This document shows, one piece after another, positions 8,657-15,927 of a stretch of 54,988 bases of DNA; the stretch's first letter is position 1; every line of letters starts with the position of its first letter. The notes beneath the pieces are model-generated. The model made no database searches. It was not told the DNA's origin and was given only the letters and a program-made list of their open reading frames with translations. A program made the translations under genes and the position numbers. Source of the DNA: Spirochaetales bacterium Spiro_09 (GTDB lineage: Bacteria; Spirochaetota; Spirochaetia; Treponematales; Treponemataceae); the NCBI GenBank assembly GCA_001604385.1, contig LVBK01000006.1, positions 2,813 to 57,800 on the forward strand, given 5' to 3'.

Positions 8657-9562
8657 CTATACGTCAGTGCCGGCAGTCAGTGGATTGTCAGCGCCGAAGG
8701 GAAGGTCCGCTTTTCCCTCAAAAAGATATCCCCCGGAACCGATGACTGTCAGTTCATTATCCTCTCTATCCCAGCTGACCGCCAGACGTCGGGTAAAGTC
8801 CCTGTCTTTTTCGATAATTGCCGACGGCAGCATTGCCGAGGAGGCACTTTCAAAAAGAATAACCGCAGATCGGTCGGCGATTCCGGCGCAAACTGAGGCA
8901 ACAAGTGATGAGGCTGCAATGGTACAGGCTGACGAACTGCCCCTTGGGCGGGAAAGAACCACCAGAGTATCACTTGTAATCGTCCGGGCTATCACCGGAA
9001 GAATTCGTCTTCCCGGAAAGGCTTTACCAATGAGGGATGAAAGACCGCGATAATCAAGTGAACGGAGATTCTGGGGAAAGGCGACAACAGCGTCCTCCCG
9101 TATATGCAGTGCTGCACAGGAAATTGACGATCCGTCGTGCTCTATAGTTTCAATGACTCGATCTTCAGGCCGTTCGATAATATGACCGCCAATAAGAGAA
9201 AAAGGGGAACCGCACGACAATGCAAACTGGTGGGCTCCCAGAATGCGAACCCGTTGTTCTCCACTGGCAGTTTTGAACATTATATCTTTACCCTGAATTC
9301 TCCCCGAATCGAAGATAAACCGTGCGGCACAAAGGAGTGCATCTTCATAATAGGCCGGAGAGACACCCTTTGCAGAAAAGTATCTGGTTGTCATGTCTGC
9401 CGACACAAAGATGACCCCGGAGGCTCCGATCCCATAACGGATATCACAGAGCAATCGGGCTGCCATCGCGTATCGATCAGGTGTAAGTCCTGTATTCCGT
9501 TCAGTTTCAATGAGGAGAAAACCGTTTCCCGCTATCTGCAGTTTGAGAAAATCGACGGTCAT
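8657..9562 (-). CDS. DapF-like protein lacking one catalytic cysteine
   Basis: This 301-residue protein aligns by eye with diaminopimelate epimerase. FLKLQIAGNGFLLIE corresponds to the DapF start with its G-N-D. DIRYGIGASGVIFV corresponds to the DRH-x-GIG-x-D segment. YFSAKGVSPAYYEDALLCAARF corresponds to the first active-site loop, normally N-A-D-G-S-E...C-G-N-G-x-R-C. In that loop the catalytic Cys is replaced by Tyr72 and the CGNG is gone. In the second loop RGSSSACTIAAS keeps a Cys (213) where DapF has G-E-T-x-A-C-G-T-G, but loses the Glu and the glycines; the GNPH region is also lost. It is the last gene of murE-ddl-dapF-like and overlaps ddl by four bases. It is probably not an active racemase. 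It may be a pseudoenzyme or a DapF-fold enzyme with another role in cell-wall metabolism. Confidence 0.75.
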   Translation of the reverse strand: MTVDFLKLQIAGNGFLLIETERNTGLTPDRYAMAARLLCDIRYGIGASGVIFVSADMTTRYFSAKGVSPAYYEDALLCAARFIFDSGRIQGKDIMFKTASGEQRVRILGAHQFALSCGSPFSLIGGHIIERPEDRVIETIEHDGSSISCAALHIREDAVVAFPQNLRSLDYRGLSSLIGKAFPGRRILPVIARTITSDTLVVLSRPRGSSSACTIAASSLVASVCAGIADRSAVILFESASSAMLPSAIIEKDRDFTRRLAVSWDREDNELTVIGSGGYLFEGKADLPFGADNPLTAGTDV

Positions 9563-10665
9563 TCGCGACTGGTCCGCAGCTGGGAGCGCGCATCATGACG
9601 GGCTTTGCCCAAGTGCAGTAATTTCATGACCAGGTCAGGGTATGCAAGTCCCGATTCTTCGCACATTTTCGGGAACATCGAAATTGGCGTAAAGCCCGGA
9701 ATGGTGTTTATTTCGTTCAGGTAGATGGTTCCAGTCCGTTTGTCCTTGAAGAAATCAACCCTGGCAAAGCCTGATAGATCAAGTAAACGGTAAGCCTTTA
9801 CCGCTAGAGACTGAATCAGTGCGCTTTCGGCAGTGTCGAGCTGCGCCGGAATTGCAAAACTCGCCCCGTCAGGATCCCGGTATTTTGCGTCATAGTCATA
9901 AAATTCATGTGTAGGGATCACTTCACCGGGTATGTATGCGACAGGCGATTCGTTTCCTGTTACGGAACATTCGATTTCACGGGCTGGAATAAAGGGCTCC
10001 ACGATGACCTTCGCGTCCCAGCACAGGGCATCCGTGATTGCCGCGGACAATTCGGTGCGGTTTGTCGCTTTTGATGCACCGACAGAACTTCCGGCTGCTG
10101 ACGGTTTGACAAAAACCGGCCAGGAAAAGCGTTTTTCAATGTCATTCAGTATGCCGGTGCGGTTTGACGTATCGACCCATTCGGCAAGTACAACCGCGGT
10201 AAAGGGAACGACCGGAAGACCCGCAAATTGCCAGACAATCTTGGTTTTTTCTTTGTCCATTGCCAGACTGCTGGCAAGCACTCCGCCCCCGACATACGGA
10301 AGATCGGCCATTTCCAGAAGTCCCTGCACGGTTCCGTCTTCGCCATAGGTCCCGTGAAGAACGGGAAAAACAATATCGCAGGGTATGCCCGTTCCTCCCA
10401 TGGCTAGTCCCTGTTTGCGTCCCCCTCCGGGAATCACGGAAACACGGAAATCCTCCCGGCACTGAATATCGAGAATGGCCGAGCTGTCCTCGCGGATCCG
10501 GGTAATCTGCTCTTCCCCCTGGCGATACCAGGCGCCCTTTTTATCTATGCCTACAAGGATTAATCGATGTTGGTCGGTGTCCAGGTTACGGACAATCGAA
10601 CTTGCCGATACCAGTGAAACCTCGTGTTCTCCTGACCGGCCGCCATATAATAGTGCTATTGTCAT
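9559..10665 (-). CDS. ddl: D-alanine--D-alanine ligase
   Basis: Ddl joins two D-alanines with ATP to form the terminal dipeptide of the murein stem, in the cytosol. The 368-residue product has the N-terminal YGGRSGEHEVSLVSA, the loop LHGTYGEDGTVQGLLE, the ATP-grasp lysine/serine region VFVKPSAAGSSVGASK, and the metal-binding C-terminal LNEINTIPGFTPISMFPK. The frame runs upstream to 10713, but the ATG at 10665 is chosen because GGATGGAG precedes it by 8 bases and it overlaps the murE stop as ATGA. It is the middle gene of murE-ddl-dapF-like and overlaps both neighbours by four bases. Confidence 0.94.
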   Translation of the reverse strand: MTIALLYGGRSGEHEVSLVSASSIVRNLDTDQHRLILVGIDKKGAWYRQGEEQITRIREDSSAILDIQCREDFRVSVIPGGGRKQGLAMGGTGIPCDIVFPVLHGTYGEDGTVQGLLEMADLPYVGGGVLASSLAMDKEKTKIVWQFAGLPVVPFTAVVLAEWVDTSNRTGILNDIEKRFSWPVFVKPSAAGSSVGASKATNRTELSAAITDALCWDAKVIVEPFIPAREIECSVTGNESPVAYIPGEVIPTHEFYDYDAKYRDPDGASFAIPAQLDTAESALIQSLAVKAYRLLDLSGFARVDFFKDKRTGTIYLNEINTIPGFTPISMFPKMCEESGLAYPDLVMKLLHLGKARHDARSQLRTSRE

Positions 10666-12197
10666 TGTATTCTCCATCCGGCCTCGTTCAGGGCCGCTCT
10701 TGCTTCCGCGCATTCATCGTATGAAATGGTATGATCCCGATAGATGATAGAATTTTCATGTCCTTTTCCCAGCAAGAGGACAAGATCCCCTGGCTTTGCA
10801 AGAGAAATTGCCTTTCGAACGGCCGTGGACCGGTCGGGAATCAGAAACAGGTTTTCTCCCTCGATTTTACCGGTGCATCCCTCTGCTATCATGGAGAGAA
10901 GGGTCATCGGGTTTTCCCCGCGTGGATCCTCATCGGTCAGAATGACAATATCGGAGTATTCGCAGGCAATGCGGCCCTGTTCAGGGCGTTTGATGAGGTC
11001 CCGCTCGCCTCCCGAACCGAACGCGCTGATTATTTTACCGGTAATCCGTTTTCGGAGCGAGGGAAATATTGCCTGAAATGATGAGGGTGTGTGCGCGTAG
11101 TCAACAAGTACCTCGAAGGGTTGTCCTTCATCGATTGAGGTCATGCGGCCCTTTACCGGCATGAGATGCGGCAAAAGGGAGACTACCTCTTCCATGGGTT
11201 TTTCGAGCAACCGCGATACGGTGATTGCGGCCGCGAGGGCGTTATACACATTGAACGCGCCGGGAAGGTTGATGCGCGCCGGAATGCTCTGTCCCCCATA
11301 GGTGAGGGTAAATGATGAACCTGTACGGTCACTTTCTATGGCGCTTGCCCCGATGCCCTTGCGTGGAAGTGCCCAGGTCGAAAAACCGTATACCGGTTTT
11401 TCGGTGGCGGATCGAAAATAGGGGGCAGATGAGTCTTCTTCATTGACGACTCCGAATGAAGGTACCGGTTTCCCTTTTTTTATATGGGTATGAGTGTCGA
11501 GCGCCCTGAAGAGGTTTGCCTTATCGCTTTTATATTGTTCGTGGGTCCCGTGAAATTCAAGATGCTCATGGGTAACGTTCGTCAATATAGCTGCATCAAA
11601 TAACACATCCCCAAGACGATTAGTCCTTTTTGACAGGCCGTGGGAAGAAGCTTCAATGACGGCGTAATCAAGGTCGTTGTCACGCATTTCTGCAAGTTTT
11701 TTGTGTATGGTCAGTGCTTCAGGCGTGGTTTGATGTTCCGGATTAGGCAGAACCTCAGTCGAAGTGCAGTATTCGACGGTTGAAATGAACCCTGCCTTTT
11801 TTCCACAGAGCCTGAGCAGTTGAAACACAAGCGAAACGGTCGTACTTTTCCCTTCTGTTCCCGTTATGCCAATGACTGTCAAATCGCTGGAAGGTTCACC
11901 ATAGAAGGCGTTCGCGATGGGGGACATTGCAAGCCGTGGATCGGCGGTTTGTATGTACACAATTCCGTCTTCATAGCGGAACAGTGGTTGCGAGTGGATT
12001 ATTGCCCGTGCGCCCGATGCGATAGCTTGCGGGATAAACCGCTCTCCATCAGTATGCAAGCCGCTTAGCGCGAAAAAAAGGGCTCCCGGCTGGACCTGTC
12101 GGGAATCATAGACCAGATCAAGAATTTCGGGATCACCCGTTCCCCGTATGTCGACCGCTTCGATCGCGTGGATGAATTCGGACAATTTTTTCTTCAT
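10662..12197 (-). CDS. murE: UDP-MurNAc-tripeptide synthetase
   Basis: MurE adds the third stem residue to UDP-MurNAc-L-Ala-D-Glu. The 511-residue protein has the ATP loop GITGTEGKSTTV, the central-domain TNVTHEHLEFHGT, and the C-terminal domain with FGSGGERDLIKRPEQG. The amino-acid selectivity motif reads TDEDPRGENP, aligning with the TDDNPRTE of meso-DAP-adding enzymes. The arginine that contacts the DAP carboxylate is retained, which fits the adjacent DAP pathway, although spirochaetes with ornithine in this position are known and sequence alone does not settle it. It heads an operon with ddl and the dapF-like gene. Its promoter predicts only a ~4-base leader. Confidence 0.94.
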   Translation of the reverse strand: MKKKLSEFIHAIEAVDIRGTGDPEILDLVYDSRQVQPGALFFALSGLHTDGERFIPQAIASGARAIIHSQPLFRYEDGIVYIQTADPRLAMSPIANAFYGEPSSDLTVIGITGTEGKSTTVSLVFQLLRLCGKKAGFISTVEYCTSTEVLPNPEHQTTPEALTIHKKLAEMRDNDLDYAVIEASSHGLSKRTNRLGDVLFDAAILTNVTHEHLEFHGTHEQYKSDKANLFRALDTHTHIKKGKPVPSFGVVNEEDSSAPYFRSATEKPVYGFSTWALPRKGIGASAIESDRTGSSFTLTYGGQSIPARINLPGAFNVYNALAAAITVSRLLEKPMEEVVSLLPHLMPVKGRMTSIDEGQPFEVLVDYAHTPSSFQAIFPSLRKRITGKIISAFGSGGERDLIKRPEQGRIACEYSDIVILTDEDPRGENPMTLLSMIAEGCTGKIEGENLFLIPDRSTAVRKAISLAKPGDLVLLLGKGHENSIIYRDHTISYDECAEARAALNEAGWRIQ

Positions 12198-12207
12198 AAC
12201 GAGCCCG

Positions 12208-12237
12208 ATTGTATCAGGTTAGGTCTTGAGTTTGCAA
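12208..12237 (-). promoter_or_regulatory. murE promoter, near-leaderless
   Basis: On the minus strand, TTGCAA (12237-12232) is separated by 18 bases from TACAAT (12213-12208), which ends 10 bases before the murE ATG. The predicted leader is about four bases, and there is no Shine-Dalgarno site. Its -35 lies next to the -35 of the opposing queD promoter. Confidence 0.55.
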
Positions 12238-12255
12238 CACCCGAAGGGCTATTAT
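12226..12255 (+). promoter_or_regulatory. queD promoter, leaderless
   Basis: TTGAGT (12226-12231), an 18-base spacer and TATTAT (12250-12255) place the transcription start near 12262, one base before the queD ATG. The footprint overlaps that of the divergent murE promoter, so the two would compete for polymerase. Confidence 0.55.
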
Positions 12256-12262
12256 ACCGTTC

Positions 12263-12631
12263 ATGTACGAGATTCGAGTTGAGGCGGATTTTGCCGCTGC
12301 GCATTTTTTAAACGATTATCACGGGAAATGTGAACGCCTTCATGGCCATAACTATCGCGTTCTGGCCCATGCGCGGGGCAATGACCTGGATTCCGGCGGG
12401 ATGCTGGTTGATTTCGGGGTGCTGAAAACAGCGCTCAGAGCGGTGTGCGCCGAGCTGGATCACCGTAATCTGAACGATTTTGATGTCTTTGAGCGAAACC
12501 CGAGCGCCGAACGCATTGCGACCTATATTTTTGACCGCATTGCGACCCTTGAGCCCGGCATTCCGCTGTATGCTGTCGATGTGTATGAAACACCAACCAG
12601 CCGGGCCCGATATGTCAGGGACAGGGCCTGA
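12263..12631 (+). CDS. queD: 6-carboxy-5,6,7,8-tetrahydropterin synthase
   Basis: QueD converts dihydroneopterin triphosphate to carboxytetrahydropterin in queuosine/7-deazaguanine synthesis. The 122-residue length is typical. The zinc-binding histidines are visible in FAAAHFL and ERLHGHNY, the catalytic Cys in HGKCERLHGH, the Asp-His pair in ELDHRNLND, and the C-terminal pterin-anchoring Glu in VDVYETPTS. No other queuosine gene lies in the window. The 3' end overlaps the convergent hisF stop by 17 bases. It is expressed from a leaderless-type promoter facing away from murE. Confidence 0.92.
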   Translation: MYEIRVEADFAAAHFLNDYHGKCERLHGHNYRVLAHARGNDLDSGGMLVDFGVLKTALRAVCAELDHRNLNDFDVFERNPSAERIATYIFDRIATLEPGIPLYAVDVYETPTSRARYVRDRA

Positions 12632-13385
12632 CCGGTACTCCCCATTCGGTCAATTCCTTTTTGATGGACGACACGGTATATCCGAGAGAATGAACCATCG
12701 AGGCGATGAGCGCGGCGTCTGCCTTACCTTCGGTCAGGACCTCTGCAAGATGAGCGCTCGTGCCCGCTCCTCCCGAGGCAACAACCGGAATGCCCACACG
12801 TTCCGATATCATCCGTGTCAGCGGAATTTCATAACCGTCCCGTGTTCCGTCTGCATCAATTGAATTGAGAACAATTTCACCGGCGCCAAGCTGCTCCGCC
12901 CGTATCGCCCACTCAAGCGCATCAAGTTCGGTCGAAACCCGGCCTCCGTTGATAAACACGCGGTAGCCGCTTGGCATTCGCGCGTCTCGCTGTGCGTCCA
13001 TACCCAGTACAATGCACTGTTTGCCGAATATGGCAGCTCCCTCCGAAATCAGCTCGGGATTCCGAACTGCCGGGGAATTGAGGCTGACTTTTTCGGCTCC
13101 GGCCGCAATAGTATTCCGTATATCCTCGATACTCGAAATACCACCTCCGACACAAAAGGGTATGAAGACCGTTTCAGCCACGCGCTGAATGAGGTCAAGG
13201 GTTGGCCCCCGATCTCTGGCTGATGCCATAATGTCATAGAATACAAGCTCGTCAACGCCCTGGCGATAATATTCCGCTGCCATTTCGACGGGGTCTCCGA
13301 TATCGATATTGTCAAGAAATTTGATTCCTTTAGTGGTTCTGCCATCCTTGACGTCAAGGCAGACTATGATTCTTTTTTTCAGCAT
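12615..13385 (-). CDS. hisF: Imidazole glycerol phosphate synthase cyclase subunit
   Basis: HisF uses ammonia from HisH to turn PRFAR into imidazole glycerol phosphate and AICAR. The 256-residue TIM barrel has the catalytic Asp in KRIIVCLDV, FVPFCVGGG-like IPFCVGGGISS, the second catalytic Asp region ILNSIDADGT, and the C-terminal phosphate site PVVASGGAG. The frame is open upstream to 13478, but the ATG at 13385 gives the standard N terminus MLKKRIIVCLDV and overlaps the hisH stop by seven bases. Only hisH and hisF are present here; the remaining histidine genes must lie elsewhere if the pathway is complete. Confidence 0.94.
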   Translation of the reverse strand: MLKKRIIVCLDVKDGRTTKGIKFLDNIDIGDPVEMAAEYYRQGVDELVFYDIMASARDRGPTLDLIQRVAETVFIPFCVGGGISSIEDIRNTIAAGAEKVSLNSPAVRNPELISEGAAIFGKQCIVLGMDAQRDARMPSGYRVFINGGRVSTELDALEWAIRAEQLGAGEIVLNSIDADGTRDGYEIPLTRMISERVGIPVVASGGAGTSAHLAEVLTEGKADAALIASMVHSLGYTVSSIKKELTEWGVPVRPCP

Positions 13386-14005
13386 ACAGTGTTTCTCCCG
13401 GTAAAATTGGCAAGAATGCGCAGTCCAAAGCCGGCCGATTTTTCCGGATGGAACTGGAAGGCTTGAATGGAACCGCATTTTACGCCGCAGGGGACGGGAA
13501 AGCCGTAATCCGCGGTTGCGATAACAAGGGACGGATCCGCCGGGTCTATGTAATAAGAGTGAACAAAATAAAAGTCTGTTCCGTCAGGAATGCCTTCAAG
13601 CAGCGCGCATCCCCCATTGGTTGTGTGAACCGAATTCCATCCCATGTGTGGGACCTTAAGCCCCTTGTCGCGAAATTCTGCGGGGAACAGGCGTACTTCA
13701 CCGGGAATCAGTCCAAGACACTGTGTGTCGCTTTCCTGCGAATGGTCAAAAATTATCTGGGTTCCCAAACAAATGCCGAGAAGGGGCGTTCCTGCCTGGA
13801 CATGATCGCGGATAAAGGAATCGAAACCTGTTTTTTTCAGTTCTCCCATCGCGAATTTAGCCTCACCGACGCCGGGGAAAATAAGCCGGTCTGCTTTTTC
13901 AAGATCTGCTGGCTTTTTGGAGATGCGGTATTCCACGCCCAGAAACTGTAAGGCCCGTTCAACGCTGCGTATATTACCCGCATTGTAATCGATGATTCCT
14001 GTCAT
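13379..14005 (-). CDS. hisH: Imidazole glycerol phosphate synthase glutaminase subunit
   Basis: HisH is the class I glutamine amidotransferase that delivers ammonia to HisF. The 208-residue protein begins TGIIDYNAGNIRSVERAL. It has the nucleophile elbow GICLGTQ with the catalytic Cys (most HisH read GICLGMQ) and the His/Glu pair in QFHPEKSAGFGLRIL. It is translated just ahead of hisF with a seven-base overlap. A TTGACC-17-TAGGAT promoter ends six bases before the ATG, so the transcript should start at the start codon itself. Confidence 0.94.
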   Translation of the reverse strand: MTGIIDYNAGNIRSVERALQFLGVEYRISKKPADLEKADRLIFPGVGEAKFAMGELKKTGFDSFIRDHVQAGTPLLGICLGTQIIFDHSQESDTQCLGLIPGEVRLFPAEFRDKGLKVPHMGWNSVHTTNGGCALLEGIPDGTDFYFVHSYYIDPADPSLVIATADYGFPVPCGVKCGSIQAFQFHPEKSAGFGLRILANFTGRNTVC

Positions 14006-14011
14006 GGCTGT

Positions 14012-14040
14012 ATCCTACCGGTCGGTGTTCGATCGGTCAA
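14012..14040 (-). promoter_or_regulatory. hisH-hisF promoter, leaderless
   Basis: On the minus strand, TTGACC (14040-14035), a 17-base spacer and TAGGAT (14017-14012) put the predicted transcription start at 14005, the A of the hisH ATG. There is no ribosome-binding site. Confidence 0.6.
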
Positions 14041-14074
14041 GCATTGTTCCCTTTATGCCGATAAACCATATACC

Positions 14075-14305
14075 ATGAGTGTCGCTGAATTGTTCGAACT
14101 ATTAAAAAACGTCATTCTTTCCCGTGAAGTGATTATTATTACGGTTGTTATCGCGCTGTATCTTAATTTTGTACTGTATGTTGAACGATACCGAAAACGG
14201 CCCGCGGGACAGAAAAAGATGCGGAAACCGAAAAAGGAAAGCGCGCCGAAAACACCGGACACGGCGGATGCTGACGGAGATGAAGAAATGGAGGACACTG
14301 AGTAA
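14075..14305 (+). CDS. Small single-span membrane protein with charged tail
   Basis: The 76-residue frame encodes a short N-terminal helix (SVAELFELLKNVIL), one hydrophobic span (EVIIITVVIALYLNFVLYV), a very basic stretch (ERYRKRPAGQKKMRKPKK) and an acidic end (DADGDEEMEDTE). Positive charges after the span predict an N-out, C-in topology. The basic tail could bind RNA, DNA or lipid head groups. No family is recognised. It fits tightly between the divergent hisH start and the convergent recQ stop. No good Shine-Dalgarno or promoter was found immediately upstream. Confidence 0.55.
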   Translation: MSVAELFELLKNVILSREVIIITVVIALYLNFVLYVERYRKRPAGQKKMRKPKKESAPKTPDTADADGDEEMEDTE

Positions 14306-14324
14306 GGTTGACTGTGATGCGATT

Positions 14325-15848
14325 TCAACCCTTGCGCTGAATCGTATACAAGGCTCCCTTTCGCAACCAGCCGGTATATTCCCCGATTCGTCCCTGCTTT
14401 TCCAAAGCGTCGATCATGGCTGTTATATCGGAATGGCGCCAGAGAAAGGTCCCGTTCCGGAGCAGGGCATTACGGTTTGCCTGCATATAAAGGATTTCTT
14501 CCGCGGCTGCGCGCGACAGGATCCGGTTATTCTTTTGGATAAACCGGAAGACGCATTCAATATCCTTTTCTATGTGTTCCGCCGTCCCGTCGCAAATGTC
14601 GCAGCCGGTACACACCGTTCCCCGCTCTCCGTCGCCGAGCGCCTCCAGAAGCACTTCTCGTCTGCAGCGCCCACCCGATGCAAGTTGTCCGAGTATCGCA
14701 GCGCGTTCTCCCTGAATGGTTCCTGCCAATGTTGCAATGCGACGGGCATCTTCACTGTTCCACAGAAGAATAGCCTCCGCTTCCTTTCCGTCCCTTCCTC
14801 CGCGTCCCGCTTCCTGTATATAGGCTTCCACAGTGGGGGAGGGATCCCGGTGTATTACGGTACGGATTCCCCGGGCGTCAACTCCCATGCCGTAGGCGAC
14901 AGTGGCGACCAGTATGCCCCGGGGGTTCGCCAGGAACCAGCTTTCAACCTCCGTTTTCTCGGAGCGTTCAAGACCGGCATGATAAAACCGGATATCCCGA
15001 TCGTTGAATACTTCACGCAATAATAAGGCTATACGTTCACAACGGCCCCTGGTTGAGCAAAACACAATTGCAGGCCGCTCGCGAACCGACAATTCCCGTA
15101 TCAGGGCAACATCCTTGACCGCGGCATGGCGAACCGAATAACGGATGTTCGGCCGGTTTGAATCGCCGTGTACAATATGGGCCTGTCCGTCGAAGAGTAT
15201 TTCGGATATTCGCGACAGTACAAAAGAAGATGCTGTCGCGGTAAATGCCGTGACTGCCGGTGCAGGAATGGCGGTTAGTATGTTTTTGAGCTCGAGATAG
15301 GCCGGACGGAAAGAGTCTCCCCATTCCGAAACGCAGTGGGCCTCGTCGATTGCGATGTGTTGGCACCCGGCTGCAGCGATTCGATCCTTCACCCTGTCGC
15401 CCGCAAGCACTTCAGGGTTCGCAATAATAAGCCGTGCTTTTTCCTGCCCGTCGGTTCCGGCAAGTCGTCTGAACTGGGCTTCCCGTTCCTCCCGGCTCTG
15501 GCCTCCCCGAAAAATGGCGGGTTTTAAACCGCCTTCATGCATGCGCCGTAATTGATCCCCCATGAGGGCAAGGAGTGGATATATGACCAGGGTGGGCCCT
15601 TGCAACAAGAGGGCTGGAATTTGAAAGCACAGGGATTTCCCCGCTCCTGTCGGCAACAATACAATTTGCCTGCCGCGCAAGACTCCGTCCTCGTCGTATA
15701 GTTCATCGTATTCCACATCCGGATTATGGGAGGCGTTGACTGCATCAAGGATATTCGCAATGACCAGCCGTTGCCAGGGGAATAGATAGCGGATGCCGAA
15801 CACTCGGTGTGCTTCCCGGCTGACCGGGTCTTCCTGAAAGTCTTCCAT
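14325..15848 (-). CDS. recQ: RecQ-family ATP-dependent DNA helicase
   Basis: This 507-residue superfamily 2 helicase unwinds DNA 3'-5' in recombination and repair. Motif 0 is the region YLFPWQRLVI, motif I LLPTGAGKSLCFQIPALL, motif II AIDEAHCVSEWGDSFRPAY (DEAH, with the RecQ aromatic-rich loop), motif III AFTATAS, and motif VI EAYIQEAGRGGRDG. A zinc-binding pattern of clustered cysteines (CRREVLLE...CTGCDICD) follows. A short basic C-terminal winged-helix-like end replaces the HRDC domain of longer RecQs. There is an insertion rich in Asp/Glu between motif 0 and motif I (NPDVEYDELYDEDG). Confidence 0.92.
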   Translation of the reverse strand: MEDFQEDPVSREAHRVFGIRYLFPWQRLVIANILDAVNASHNPDVEYDELYDEDGVLRGRQIVLLPTGAGKSLCFQIPALLLQGPTLVIYPLLALMGDQLRRMHEGGLKPAIFRGGQSREEREAQFRRLAGTDGQEKARLIIANPEVLAGDRVKDRIAAAGCQHIAIDEAHCVSEWGDSFRPAYLELKNILTAIPAPAVTAFTATASSFVLSRISEILFDGQAHIVHGDSNRPNIRYSVRHAAVKDVALIRELSVRERPAIVFCSTRGRCERIALLLREVFNDRDIRFYHAGLERSEKTEVESWFLANPRGILVATVAYGMGVDARGIRTVIHRDPSPTVEAYIQEAGRGGRDGKEAEAILLWNSEDARRIATLAGTIQGERAAILGQLASGGRCRREVLLEALGDGERGTVCTGCDICDGTAEHIEKDIECVFRFIQKNNRILSRAAAEEILYMQANRNALLRNGTFLWRHSDITAMIDALEKQGRIGEYTGWLRKGALYTIQRKG

Positions 15849-15927
15849 ACAAAAATATTGTGCAGGAATTGCCTGAATGGCTGTACATCCTCTGATAATC
15901 CCTGCACATTTTTTTGCAGGGAACCCC

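Noticed and set aside
12615..14005. Specialised surface-sugar role for the hisH-hisF pair
   Set aside because: Some HisFH paralogues serve surface-sugar amidation, but the motifs here are those of ordinary IGP synthase and no sugar-biosynthesis genes are adjacent.
15900..15921. Terminator between pepF and recQ
   Set aside because: A stem CCCTGCA/TGCAGGG exists, but its A/T tract is in the loop and no T run follows on either strand. It may be structural, but cannot be called an intrinsic terminator.
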